DNA from: Lentzea albidocapillata subsp. violacea
GTDB taxonomy: Bacteria > Actinomycetota > Actinomycetes > Mycobacteriales > Pseudonocardiaceae
Direction: 5' to 3'
Assembly: GCF_900100275.1 (NCBI RefSeq)
Contig: NZ_FNET01000034.1
Span: 1-45,208, forward strand
Length of the DNA: 45,208 bases
Made by a program: the position numbers and the translations under genes. Shown piece after piece: positions 25,680-33,742 of this stretch (position 1 is the stretch's first letter; each line of letters begins with the position of its first letter). A model generated the notes under the pieces. It made no database searches and was not told where the DNA came from. It was given only the letters and a program-made list of their open reading frames with translations.

Positions 25680-26822
25680 ATGACTGCGCCAACTACAGCC
25701 ACAGCCACATCGTCACGACCGTGTGAAACGCCACCCCGGCAGTGCGCATCGTGCGGGCAGCCGCACGGGAGCTGGGACCGGGACCGACTGACAGGCTTGC
25801 TCAATCGGTGGGGCTGGGACGTTCACGCCCCACACGCCCTCGACGAGGCCATACGCCGTGGTCGGCCGGTCACGCTGCTCATCATCGACCTCGACCACTT
25901 CAAACCCGTCAACGACGAGTTCGGTCACCCGGCTGGTGACGCCGTCCTGCGTGCAACCGCCCAGGTGCTACGAGACGCCGTGCGCGACTCCGACCTGGTG
26001 GGGCGCTTCGGTGGCGACGAGTTCGTCGTCCTGGTACCTGGCGCAGACACCGAACGTGCCTTCGCCGTAGGGCGACGCATCCATGCAGATATCGCCGCGA
26101 TCAGCCTCGCCCCCGCCGCTGCCACCGGTATCAATGCGGGCCTCAGCGGATTCAGTGCATCCATCGGCATCACCGTTCACGCACCAGGTGCGGATGATGT
26201 CGACGTCGACAAGCTGCTGTTCGAGGCTGATGCTGCCCTTCGGCGCGCCAAGCGCGTGGGACGCAACACGATCCGCATCGCCTCGCCGGCACTCGATACC
26301 GAACTCGACGACCCCGACGAGTTGCACAGCAAATCCGGATCGTCTCGGCACGACTACGTGCCTCTGCAGCGACCGACGCCGTGCATGACCTGCCGCACAG
26401 TCGTTCCAGCTCGAGAACCGACGTACTGGTTCGGCCTGTACAAGCTGCTCCAGCTGCTGAAAGGCGAATGGGTGCCGGCCATCCTCGGCGCACTCGCTGA
26501 CGGCCCTCAGCACTTCTGCGAGATCTTGGCGACCATTCACAACACCGCGATCGGGCAACCCGACTCGGACCGGTGGTTGCACGACAGCATCCTGACTCGG
26601 ACCCTGCGCAGCATGGAGGACAAGAAGCTCGTCGTGCGGCACGAGCAACCGGCACGGTTTCCGAAGTCGACTATGTACGAACTGACCCCGTTGGCTGCGA
26701 CACTGCTGGCGGTCCTCGCGCCAGCCGTGCAGTGGGGTTCCACCCGAGATGCCCACGGACACTCTGCGGATACGACCGGAACCCGCGGCACCGATGAGCT
26801 ACCTCTGCGCTCCGCTGTCTAA
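25680..26822 (+). CDS. GGDEF diguanylate cyclase fused to an HxlR-type winged helix
   Basis: A 380-aa fusion protein. Residues about 35-205 form a GGDEF domain: metal-binding LLIIDLDHFK (66-75), NDEFGHPAGD (78-87), and signature GGDEF at 111-115. An RDSD (102-105) exactly five residues before the signature fits the allosteric I-site. Residues about 250-352 are a winged helix of the HxlR kind (KGEWVPAILGALADGPQHF, LTRTLRSMEDKKLVVR, YELTPLAATLLAVL). Two CxxC pairs (CASC 22-25 and CMTC 235-238) frame the cyclase. The design suggests c-di-GMP made or sensed in one protein with DNA binding. ATG 25680 was preferred over a GTG at 25644. The stop TAA is also the target duplication of the IS that follows. 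Confidence 0.8.
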   Translation: MTAPTTATATSSRPCETPPRQCASCGQPHGSWDRDRLTGLLNRWGWDVHAPHALDEAIRRGRPVTLLIIDLDHFKPVNDEFGHPAGDAVLRATAQVLRDAVRDSDLVGRFGGDEFVVLVPGADTERAFAVGRRIHADIAAISLAPAAATGINAGLSGFSASIGITVHAPGADDVDVDKLLFEADAALRRAKRVGRNTIRIASPALDTELDDPDELHSKSGSSRHDYVPLQRPTPCMTCRTVVPAREPTYWFGLYKLLQLLKGEWVPAILGALADGPQHFCEILATIHNTAIGQPDSDRWLHDSILTRTLRSMEDKKLVVRHEQPARFPKSTMYELTPLAATLLAVLAPAVQWGSTRDAHGHSADTTGTRGTDELPLRSAV

Positions 26823-26838
26823 GAGGTCCTAACAGAAT
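26823..26838 (+). repeat. IS left terminal inverted repeat
   Basis: GAGGTCCTAACAGAAT, perfectly repeated in inverse at 27698-27713. Confidence 0.9.
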
Positions 26839-26886
26839 GATCAACGTGCTGGCGTGCAGCGCGTCCGATATGGATCATGTTCGGTC

Positions 26887-27707
26887 GTGAGGAGGGGTCA
26901 GTCGCCGCCGTGGATCGTCTCGGACGGTCTGTGGGAGCGGATCGAGCCGTTGTTGCCGGTGGTGCCGCGCAGGCCGCGTAATCCTGGTCGTAAGCGGGTG
27001 CCGGACCGGCAGGTGTTGTGCGGGATCTTGTTCGTGCTGCATACCGGGATCCAGTGGGAGTTCCTGCCGCAGGAGTTGGGGTTCGGTTCCGGGATGACCT
27101 GCTGGCGGCGGTTGCGGGACTGGAACGAGGCGGGCGTGTGGTCGCGGCTGCATGAGGTTCTGCTGGCGGAGTTGCATGCGGCGGGCAGGCTGGACTGGGA
27201 CCGTGCCGTGATCGACACCTCGCATGTCCGTGCTGCTCGACGCGGCCCAAAAGCGGGCCGAGCCCGGTCGACCGCGCCCGGCCGGGCTCCAAGCACCACG
27301 TCCTGACCGACGGCGGTGGCATCCCGCTCGCGGTCCTGCTCACCGGCGGCAACCGCAACGACGTCACCGGTCTGGAACCGCTGCTGGACGCGGTGCCCGA
27401 CGTGCGCGGCAGACTGGGCCGGCCGCGCCGACGCCCGACGACGGTCTACGCCGACCGCGGCTACGACCACGACAAGTACCGCAGACGCCTGCGCGCCAGG
27501 GGAATCACGCCTCGGATCGCCCGCCGAGGCGAGTCCCACGGCTCCGGCCTGGGCACAGTCCGCTGGGTCGTGGAGCGCACGATCGCCTGGTACCACGGCA
27601 TGAAACGCCTACGCATCCGCTGGGAACGTCGCGACGACATCCACGAAGCCTTCCTCGGCCTCGCTACCTGCATCATCTGCTACCGCCACGTCCAACGATT
27701 CTGTTAG
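26887..27707 (+). CDS. IS5-family transposase made by -1 frameshift
   Basis: A DDE transposase encoded in two frames: the first part runs from about 26887 (GTG; an earlier GTG at 26854 is possible) to a stop at 27304-27306, and the second frame continues to 27707. The switch fits a -1 slip at the slippery heptamer CCCAAAA (27246-27252). The joined reading continues as ...GPK-SGPSPVDRARPGSKHHVLTDGG, matching the IS5-type core. The acidic residues are Asp in AVIDTSHV, Asp in VYADRGYD and Glu in VVERTIAWYHGMKRL. It is probably intact rather than broken. Confidence 0.8.
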
Positions 27708-27713
27708 GACCTC
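27698..27713 (-). repeat. IS right terminal inverted repeat
   Basis: The reverse complement of 26823-26838, all 16 bases matching. The transposase stop codon lies inside it. Confidence 0.9.
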
Positions 27714-27716
27714 TAA

Positions 27717-27882
27717 GACGTTCCCGACCTAAATGTGTTGCTGGTCCAGGCCTGCCGTTGGCCGCATGGGCGCGGCAAGATCCATGAGCGCGTCCTGGCG
27801 CAGGATCTGCGCGTCACCACGATGACTCGTTGATCGTCTTTGTCGGGCACCGAGGCGTTCAGCAGCAAGTAATCGGAGGATC
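27717..27882. other. Short spacer after the IS
   Basis: These 166 bp between the IS and the XRE gene are the former downstream flank of the GGDEF gene. A short plus-strand stretch (LLVQACRWPHGRGKIHERV) might be a residual coding fragment, but it has no start and I recognise nothing. Confidence 0.4.
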
Positions 27883-28743
27883 TCAACGTATGCCTGTGCA
27901 CGACGACTCAGCGGCGGCTTCGGCGATGAGTTCCAGCGATTCGCCGGGGTCGAGTGCGAGCTGCTGCAGGCTCATGAACCGCTGGGCACATTGCTCGGTC
28001 AGCACCGGGTCCTCGACGTACTCGCCCTTGATGAACGTCTCCAGGTACGCGACGTCGTTGTGTTGGCGGTGTGGAAAGTCGAGCAAGGTGAAGGGCGAGC
28101 CCATCGCCGGGTAGGCCCCAGCGCCGTACGGCACTACCTGGACGCTCACCGTCGGATGCTCGCTGATCTCCATCAGGTGCAGCAGCTGGGCCTTCATCGC
28201 TCGTGGCCCGCCGATCACCTGCCTCAGCACGGACTCGGGAAAGACCGCCTGGACCACGAGTGGATCTTTGCCGTTGAGGCGTGTTGCCCACGCCTCGCGC
28301 ACCGTGGCCAACCGCGCGGTGCGTACCGGGTCATCGTTCTGCATCACTGCGTTGGTGTATCGGGGAGTTTGAAGGACCGCAGGAATAAGATCGGTCGTGA
28401 ACGCGCGCAGCCTTGACGCCTCGAACACGAGATTCGCGAAGTCTGCGGCCGAGTCGAAGTTCAGCGCGTTGTTGAGCGCGCTCGTGCGGACTCGTTCCGC
28501 GTGCTGTGCGCGCAGCACCACGGCCTGCCATTCCGGAGTGGGCACCTTGTAGACGTACCCGAGCGCCATGACGTCCACGGGCGCCGAAGGCTGCACCGCG
28601 TTCTCCATCATGGACAGCTTGGCACTGCTGAAGCCGACACGCTGGCCAGCCTCCGTGAGGCTGAGCTCGCGCTCGTTGCGCCACCCAGCCAGCTGGCGCC
28701 CTACAGCGCGTTCGAGCGTTGTGGCCCGGAAATCCTTCGGCAT
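27883..28743 (-). CDS. XRE-family regulator with DUF5753-type domain
   Basis: A 286-aa DNA-binding protein. The HTH is at about 15-65 (ERAVGRQLAGWRNEREL, SLTEAGQRVGFSSAKLSMME). The C-terminal half (about 95-270) is the DUF5753 domain, recognisable by the FEASRLRAFTTDLIPAVLQTPRY motif, then VIGGPRAMKAQLLHLME and a strand-rich end with VSVQVVPYGAGAYPAMGSPFTLL. Such proteins (WhiJ-like) are numerous in actinomycetes and often pair with DUF397 proteins. Here it is the last gene of a minus-strand group. Confidence 0.88.
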   Translation of the reverse strand: MPKDFRATTLERAVGRQLAGWRNERELSLTEAGQRVGFSSAKLSMMENAVQPSAPVDVMALGYVYKVPTPEWQAVVLRAQHAERVRTSALNNALNFDSAADFANLVFEASRLRAFTTDLIPAVLQTPRYTNAVMQNDDPVRTARLATVREAWATRLNGKDPLVVQAVFPESVLRQVIGGPRAMKAQLLHLMEISEHPTVSVQVVPYGAGAYPAMGSPFTLLDFPHRQHNDVAYLETFIKGEYVEDPVLTEQCAQRFMSLQQLALDPGESLELIAEAAAESSCTGIR

Positions 28744-28751
28744 AAGAGATC

Positions 28752-29129
28752 TCAGTCTTGATTCGTGGCTGCGACGTAGAGGCCGGCCTTCAGTGCGTCC
28801 TCACGCTTCTGCATCAGCCACACCTGGTCGAGGAGGAAGACTCCCAACGACAGAAGAACTATGAAGAGAGCCGCAGCCACCCAACTCCCCGTTGTGACCC
28901 CCCACAGGAAGCCCCAGGCTCCACACGCCGCGAGCGCAAGCAGGACCACGATTGCCGACGCGAGTGGCAGGCGCGACGGTCCAAAGCGGATCAGTTGGTC
29001 GACCTCAGCTCGAACTTCTTGCCTCAGGCAACGGTCCTGCCGCCTTCCCTTCTCCATTGCTTCGTTGAGTCGTGTGGCCACGGCCTCCACCGCGGCAGCA
29101 TCGAACAGGCGCACTCCAGTCTCGGTCAT
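28752..29129 (-). CDS. Small membrane protein of unknown function
   Basis: A 125-aa protein with a charged helical N-terminus (FDAAAVEAVATRLNEAMEKG) and two hydrophobic segments (PLASAIVVLLALAACGAWGF, then WVAAALFIVLLSLGVFLL). No known family is recognised. The ATG at 29129 overlaps the stop of the XRE gene before it (ATGA), so the two are coupled and may act together. Confidence 0.72.
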   Translation of the reverse strand: MTETGVRLFDAAAVEAVATRLNEAMEKGRRQDRCLRQEVRAEVDQLIRFGPSRLPLASAIVVLLALAACGAWGFLWGVTTGSWVAAALFIVLLSLGVFLLDQVWLMQKREDALKAGLYVAATNQD

Positions 29130-30016
29130 CGCCTTGTCCCTTCGCCCTCGCAACTCGGTTCGCGCTGTCCTGCCAGCTCTCGCAACCTCGTGTGCAGGCG
29201 GTCGATGAACTCGATCGACTTCTGCCTGTCCAGGCTCACCCTGTCGAGTTCGCGAACCACCGCCTCGTAGCCTGTGATCGACTCTGCCTTCTCGATGAAG
29301 AGGCTGGAGTTCTCGACCTCCACCCAGACGACCGGCTCGTACTTCGTGGACTTCAAGTGCCAGAACGGACCGGCGACGCCCGCGTGGGCCCCGACCTCGG
29401 CGGGCACGACGCGGATCTCGATGTTCTTCCAGTTCGCCATGAACATCAGGTGATGTATCTGGTCGGCATGTGCCGCAGGTCCGCCGACTTGAAGCTGGAG
29501 AGCGAACTCGTGGATGAAGAAGGTGCAGGCCAGCCGGTTGCCGAGCAGTGCCCTCAACTCGGACTGCGCATGCAAGCGATCCTCAAGCTCATCCGCCGGC
29601 GCAGTGGCGGACGCGACCAGCAGTTCACGCATGTAGGCGTCCGTCCGGAGGAAGATCGGCACCACATGCGGCTGCCAGCAGACCAGAGTCTTCGCCTTGG
29701 CGACGTGCGCGTGCGCAGTGCTCGGCCGGATCGGTGCGCACGCTCCGTGTTGCTGCCACCAGCCCTGAATTTGCCTCACTGGGAACAACGCGAGGAGGCG
29801 ATCGCGCTCAGCGGCCTCGACCCTGCACACACCCAGCAACAACGCGACTTCGAGCTTGCTGACGCCACCCTTCCCGGTCAACACGTTCGAGACTTTGGCC
29901 TCGTCCCAGTCCAGCAGCTCGGCGACCTCGCGTGCGCTCAGGCCAGCGTTCGCGATCGCCTTTCGCATACCCTCACCGAATTCGCGACCACGTGCGGTCG
30001 AGAGCCTCTTTGGCAT
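29126..30016 (-). CDS. XRE-family regulator with DUF5753-type domain
   Basis: A 296-aa regulator. HTH at about 20-55 (LSAREVAELLDWDEAKVSNVLTG); the DUF5753 part covers about 100-275 with WQPHVVPIFLRTDAYMREL, FFIHEFALQLQVGG and IEIRVVPAEVGAHAGVAGPF. ATG 30016 is followed by MPKRLST, and AAGGAA lies just upstream. The frame extends to 30235 but without a usable start. The downstream small membrane gene overlaps its stop, suggesting one transcript. Confidence 0.87.
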   Translation of the reverse strand: MPKRLSTARGREFGEGMRKAIANAGLSAREVAELLDWDEAKVSNVLTGKGGVSKLEVALLLGVCRVEAAERDRLLALFPVRQIQGWWQQHGACAPIRPSTAHAHVAKAKTLVCWQPHVVPIFLRTDAYMRELLVASATAPADELEDRLHAQSELRALLGNRLACTFFIHEFALQLQVGGPAAHADQIHHLMFMANWKNIEIRVVPAEVGAHAGVAGPFWHLKSTKYEPVVWVEVENSSLFIEKAESITGYEAVVRELDRVSLDRQKSIEFIDRLHTRLRELAGQREPSCEGEGTRR

Positions 30017-30062
30017 ATCCGAGTTCCTTGCACTGGTAAGAAGATTTCGAGGGCGACCTACT

Positions 30063-30407
30063 TCAGTCCAATGAGGACGTTCGTAACCTGTGCCGCCGCG
30101 GCGAACTGGAGCAGGCGCGTGTTGTCGCCATCGCCGCCCCGACGGCGATGTGCACGTTGAGCAGCATCCGGCACGGCGCCGCCACCCTGCGCCAGAACGG
30201 TCCGCTGCGGCACTTCCTGCAGCAGCCGTTCTCATCCGGCTGATGCTCGTCGGCCAGCACCCGCAGCGCGGCCACCAGACCTGGAACGTCCTGCCGCATC
30301 ACCGCCAGCGCAGATCCGGCATCACCATCGACGGCGACACGCGATACCCGCTCAAGGTGATCGTCGAGACTTTGACGAAGTCCCGCGAACAAGACCAGGT
30401 TGCTCAT
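30063..30407 (-). CDS. Small Cys-containing protein of unknown function
   Basis: A 114-aa protein with a helical N-terminal half ([15 protein letters not shown]) and a short Cys-rich patch, [20 protein letters not shown], that may bind a metal. It follows the next small gene by 20 bp and precedes the XRE gene by 46 bp, all minus strand. Many actinomycetes carry similar short proteins near XRE-type genes; the function is unknown. Confidence 0.6.
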
Positions 30408-30427
30408 GGCCTCCAGCCTTTCGATGG

Positions 30428-30760
30428 CTAGCCGGCACGGCGGCGAGGCCGATTGACCGGCCGCAGCTGTTCGGTCGAGTGGTGCGTCGTGTCGTTCGAT
30501 ACGGCATGCGCGACGGCTTGGCGGAACATGAGCAGCCCTTGTGCGGCGGCGTTCGCGTCCTTGCAGTCCAGTGCGGAAGTGACCACCACCGCTGCCCTGG
30601 CGAGCACTGCGGCTTGCAACAGGGTCAGGTTCACGACAACCGGAACTGTGGCCTCAAGTGGTGTCATGCGTCGGAACCCGTCGATCCGATCGACCGGTGA
30701 CACGGAGATCGATACCAGCGACGGTGCGCCGCCTGCGCGATGGACGCTCACGACGTCCAT
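30428..30760 (-). CDS. Small protein of unknown function
   Basis: A 110-aa protein of helical character, with the central stretch [25 protein letters not shown] and [20 protein letters not shown]. There is no clear ribosome-binding site at ATG 30760; an ATG at 30667 is an alternative, giving 79 aa. It leads the minus-strand gene group and faces a DUF5753 regulator on the other strand. Confidence 0.5.
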
Positions 30761-30799
30761 CAACCGCTGTGGCGACTACGGTGATCATCGCAGCGACGG

Positions 30800-30884
30800 T
30801 AATCTGTGTACTCATGTTCACCGGTCTCTCGTGGTTATGGACCTGCTACCGCGCAACCAACCATAACTTGTGTACACAGATTAA
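30800..30884. promoter_or_regulatory. Inverted operator-like repeats in the divergent promoter
   Basis: TAATCTGTGTAC (30800-30811) is the exact reverse complement of GTACACAGATTA (30873-30884). The right copy overlaps the palindrome TGTGTACACA (30870-30879). They lie in the 193-bp gap between oppositely directed genes, one of which encodes an XRE regulator, so they are good candidates for its operators. The 61-bp spacing would suit looping or two independent dimer sites. Confidence 0.6.
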
Positions 30885-30953
30885 GGTTGTCGCCGATTGG
30901 GTGAATTGCGTGCACGTTCCGCAACCGGACACCCTGTGGAGGTGAACGACTCT

Positions 30954-31805
30954 GTGACGCAGCACCTGCAGTTGCCGCCGCCTGTGATGAAGGTCGTCCT
31001 CGGCAACCAGCTCGCTCGGCTGCGCGAAGCCGTCGGCGTGACCCAGGACGACATCGCAGCGGTGCTCGGCTGCACCCAGCAGAAGATCGCCCACATCGAA
31101 GCCGGAAGCGGGATCAAGTTGATCGAGCTGAATGCGCTGCTCGATCACGTCGGCGCCAACGAAGCCGACCGGGCGTATACGCGAGACCTGCAGGCAGAGA
31201 GCAACCGCCGCACCAAGCGCGGAGCGTTCAGCACGCGGTTTCGCCAGTATCTTCGGTTGCTGGTCGACATGGAGCCCAGCTGCAACCGGTACTTCTCGTA
31301 CCAGGCCCTCATGATCCCCGGCTTGCTGCAGGCCGAGGAGTACATGCGGTCGAACGCCCGCGCGTGGCGGCCATCGTTGACGGTCGAGGAGATCGACCAG
31401 TCGACAGCCAATCGACTGGGACGACAGCAGGTGTTGGACAACCTCGACCAGCAGTTCTGGTTCATCATCGACGAGGCGGCGCTACGCCGAACCGAGGGTG
31501 GCCAGGTCACGAAGAAGCAGATCATGAAGCTGGTCGAGGCCATCGACCGGCCGAACGTCGAGCTGCAGGTCGTGCCGTTCGATGTCGGCTACTACATGGG
31601 CCAAGGGCATGACTACACGATCTTCGGCTATGACACGAAGCCCTTGGTTGACATCATTTACCTTGAGCAGCATGACGGCGGTGAGTACGTCGACAACAGC
31701 AAGCGCACGGCGCGGTACCTGACGCTCTGGGATTACCAGAAGGCCGTGGCCAGTGGGCCCGAACAGACCCGGCGCATGTTGCTCGACATCGCCGCGTCGT
31801 TGTAG
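30954..31805 (+). CDS. XRE-family regulator with DUF5753-type domain
   Basis: A 283-aa regulator. The HTH is at about 15-65 (LGNQLARLREAVGVTQDD, VLGCTQQKIAHIEAG). The DUF5753 domain spans about 95-280, with FSYQALMIPGLLQAEEYMRS, WFIIDEAALRRTEGG, VELQVVPFDVGYY. The GTG at 30954 follows GGAGG (30938-30942). It is followed by a DUF397 gene, the usual partner. This is the third such regulator in about 4 kb. Confidence 0.9.
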   Translation: MTQHLQLPPPVMKVVLGNQLARLREAVGVTQDDIAAVLGCTQQKIAHIEAGSGIKLIELNALLDHVGANEADRAYTRDLQAESNRRTKRGAFSTRFRQYLRLLVDMEPSCNRYFSYQALMIPGLLQAEEYMRSNARAWRPSLTVEEIDQSTANRLGRQQVLDNLDQQFWFIIDEAALRRTEGGQVTKKQIMKLVEAIDRPNVELQVVPFDVGYYMGQGHDYTIFGYDTKPLVDIIYLEQHDGGEYVDNSKRTARYLTLWDYQKAVASGPEQTRRMLLDIAASL

Positions 31806-31845
31806 CCGCTGGCGCGGCTGGAGATCGGGAGGAGTACGGCCACTG

Positions 31846-32079
31846 ATGTACATCCAGGACACCCACAAGAGCCACCTCGACACCAACTTCGTCGACTGGC
31901 AGAAGTCGCCCCTCAGCGGCCCGCCGGACAACCAGTGTGTCGAGGTCTCCTTCACCTGCGACGCCGTCGGTCTCAGGGACAGCCGGAACCCGGACGGAGC
32001 CGTCCTGGTCTTCGACCACGGCGAGTGGGAGGCGTTCTGTGGCGGAGTAAGGCGGGGAAGCTTCCGACTGCCGCAGTAG
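31846..32079 (+). CDS. DUF397-type small protein
   Basis: A 77-aa protein with the DUF397 pattern: the W(Q)KSPLSGPPDNQCVEV start, a central VGLRDSRNPDGAVLVFDHGEW, and an FCGGVRRG end. DUF397 proteins are usually encoded beside an XRE/DUF5753 regulator and are thought to work with it, in some cases as toxin-like partners or co-regulators. It lies 40 bp after such a gene on the same strand. Confidence 0.88.
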   Translation: MYIQDTHKSHLDTNFVDWQKSPLSGPPDNQCVEVSFTCDAVGLRDSRNPDGAVLVFDHGEWEAFCGGVRRGSFRLPQ

Positions 32080-32331
32080 AGCGACCGGGCGGCGAAAGAC
32101 TCGCTGCCCGCATGTCGGCACCTGCAGCTCCTCGCCCACGATCGTCAACGCCCCCGAGGTTCGCGCCTGGTAGTTGTCCACCGTTGATCAAACCTCCAGA
32201 CGCTGCGTTTGACTACCGTCCACGAACCGTCCGTTGCCCGTCCATGGCTCGACCAGCGTCGCGAAATGGCGGTGTCGGCTCCTACGCTCGGGCACGGTGA
32301 GACATCGTCAAGTCGACCGAAGGGACATGAG

Positions 32332-33741
32332 GTGGGATCACGTCGGACGTCTGCCCCCAAGCACCCGCCGAACACCCGGTTGACCTGGCAACGCCTCCAG
32401 CGTGGGTGGAGTCGCGAGGAGCTGGTGGAGCAGATCAAGCGGAGCATGAAGCAGTGCGACGAGGCGGGGCCGGGCCTCAACGCGGATGTCGTTCGGCGAT
32501 GGGAAACCGGGGACCGCAAGCCTGAGCCGCGGTACCGGAAGCACCTCGTGTTGGTCTTCGGAATGCTCGCCGACGAACTCGGTCTGCTGTCCGAGGAGGA
32601 GTCGGCGATGTGTCCGACGCACCGACCTGGCCCGAGTGCAGCGACCTACATACCCATGAGCGAGCAGCTCGTCGATGCGGTGGCGGAGAAGGTGATCCTG
32701 GTGCTGCTGGGCGGCAAACCCGAGTTTGGCCGACACGTGTTCCTGAAGGGGCTGCTCGGTTTGAGCTTGGGTGCGTTGCTGTCGAACGGACTCGCGATTC
32801 CCGACGGCGTCGATGCTCTGGCCAAGGAACAGCGGACTCGGCTGGACCCGCAGTCAATCGAGGCGTACTCCGCGATCACCGCCTCGCACCGTGAGCTCTA
32901 CTGGACCACCCCGGCATCGGATCTCTTGCAGTCCGTCGCTGCGCACGTTCAGCTCGGCGCCGGCATGCTCGAGTCGGTGTCGGACGTCGATGGACCGTTG
33001 CCTAGGCGACTGGCCGCCGCTGTGGCGGAGTCTTCCCTTCTCGCCTCACGTCTCAACTTCTTCGATCTGAACCGTGCCGATGCCGCAGGACCGTTCTTTC
33101 AGCTGGCAGAGGACGCCGCCTTTGCGTCACAAGATCACGCTCTGGCGGTCGCGGTGCTGGCCCATCGAGCGTTCGTCCCTGGCTTCGCCGGGCAGGAACA
33201 ACCTGCGCGCGGCTTTCTCAAGGCCGCGCATGCGCACGCGCGCTACGGCACCGGGCCGTTGTTGCGCTCGTGGCTGCACTGCGTTGATGCCGAGGTATCC
33301 GCCCGCACCGGCCAGCCGAAAGCGAGCCTTGCACGTATTCGCTCGGCCGAGGACGCGCTGACGACGGCCGGAACCGATCCGGTCTGGCTCGACTACTTCG
33401 ATGCTTCTCGACTCGACGGTTTTGCCGGCAACGCATTGCTGTTGGCGGGCCAGAACCGCGGTGCCGCATGCAGGCTGGAACAGGCGGTCGACACCCTCGC
33501 CGAGACCGCCGGCAAGCAACAAGCCGTCCTACTGTTCGACCTCGCTGCAGCGCAGGCGCCACTCGACGCTGACCGAGCGCTCGCCACGGCGCAGCAGGCG
33601 TGCGACGTGGTCGGCCGTACCCACTACGCCACCGCGCTCCAGCGTGTACCCGAGTTGCGTGCCGCCCTGAGCACAGCGCACCACGTCGAACTGCTGGACG
33701 AGCAGGTCCGCGCGCTGGCCAGCGTGGGCGAGAGAGCCTGA
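32332..33741 (+). CDS. Large XRE-type regulator with helical-repeat C-terminus
   Basis: A 469-aa protein. An N-terminal HTH-like part at about 15-75 (RLTWQRLQRGWSREELVEQI ... VRRWETGDRKPEPRYRKHLV) resembles XRE regulators of secondary-metabolite loci. The rest is mostly helical with TPR-like alternation (AAAVAESSLLASRLNFFDLN, AVLAHRAFVPGFAG, AHARYGTGPLLRSWLHCVD). GTG 32332 has AAGGGA six bases upstream; longer in-frame starts (TTG 32209, ATG 32266) exist. Its neighbours are a HAD hydrolase and the FxLD lanthipeptide genes, so it may control that cluster. Confidence 0.75.
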   Translation: MGSRRTSAPKHPPNTRLTWQRLQRGWSREELVEQIKRSMKQCDEAGPGLNADVVRRWETGDRKPEPRYRKHLVLVFGMLADELGLLSEEESAMCPTHRPGPSAATYIPMSEQLVDAVAEKVILVLLGGKPEFGRHVFLKGLLGLSLGALLSNGLAIPDGVDALAKEQRTRLDPQSIEAYSAITASHRELYWTTPASDLLQSVAAHVQLGAGMLESVSDVDGPLPRRLAAAVAESSLLASRLNFFDLNRADAAGPFFQLAEDAAFASQDHALAVAVLAHRAFVPGFAGQEQPARGFLKAAHAHARYGTGPLLRSWLHCVDAEVSARTGQPKASLARIRSAEDALTTAGTDPVWLDYFDASRLDGFAGNALLLAGQNRGAACRLEQAVDTLAETAGKQQAVLLFDLAAAQAPLDADRALATAQQACDVVGRTHYATALQRVPELRAALSTAHHVELLDEQVRALASVGERA

Positions 33742-33742
33742 C

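Larger units (their letters stand above)
26823..27713 (+). mobile_element. IS5-family (IS427-like) insertion sequence
   Basis: An 891-bp element with terminal inverted repeats GAGGTCCTAACAGAAT (16 bp perfect at both ends) and a 3-bp TAA duplication (26820-26822 and 27714-27716), the TNA type used by the IS427/IS1031 subgroup. The left copy is the stop codon of the GGDEF-HxlR gene. Removing the element would still leave that stop, so the insertion does not change the protein. Confidence 0.9.

Noticed and set aside
27306..27306. IS transposase seen as a pseudogene due to frame interruption
   Set aside because: The two halves join at a canonical -1 slippery heptamer and all DDE residues are present, so programmed frameshifting is the better reading.
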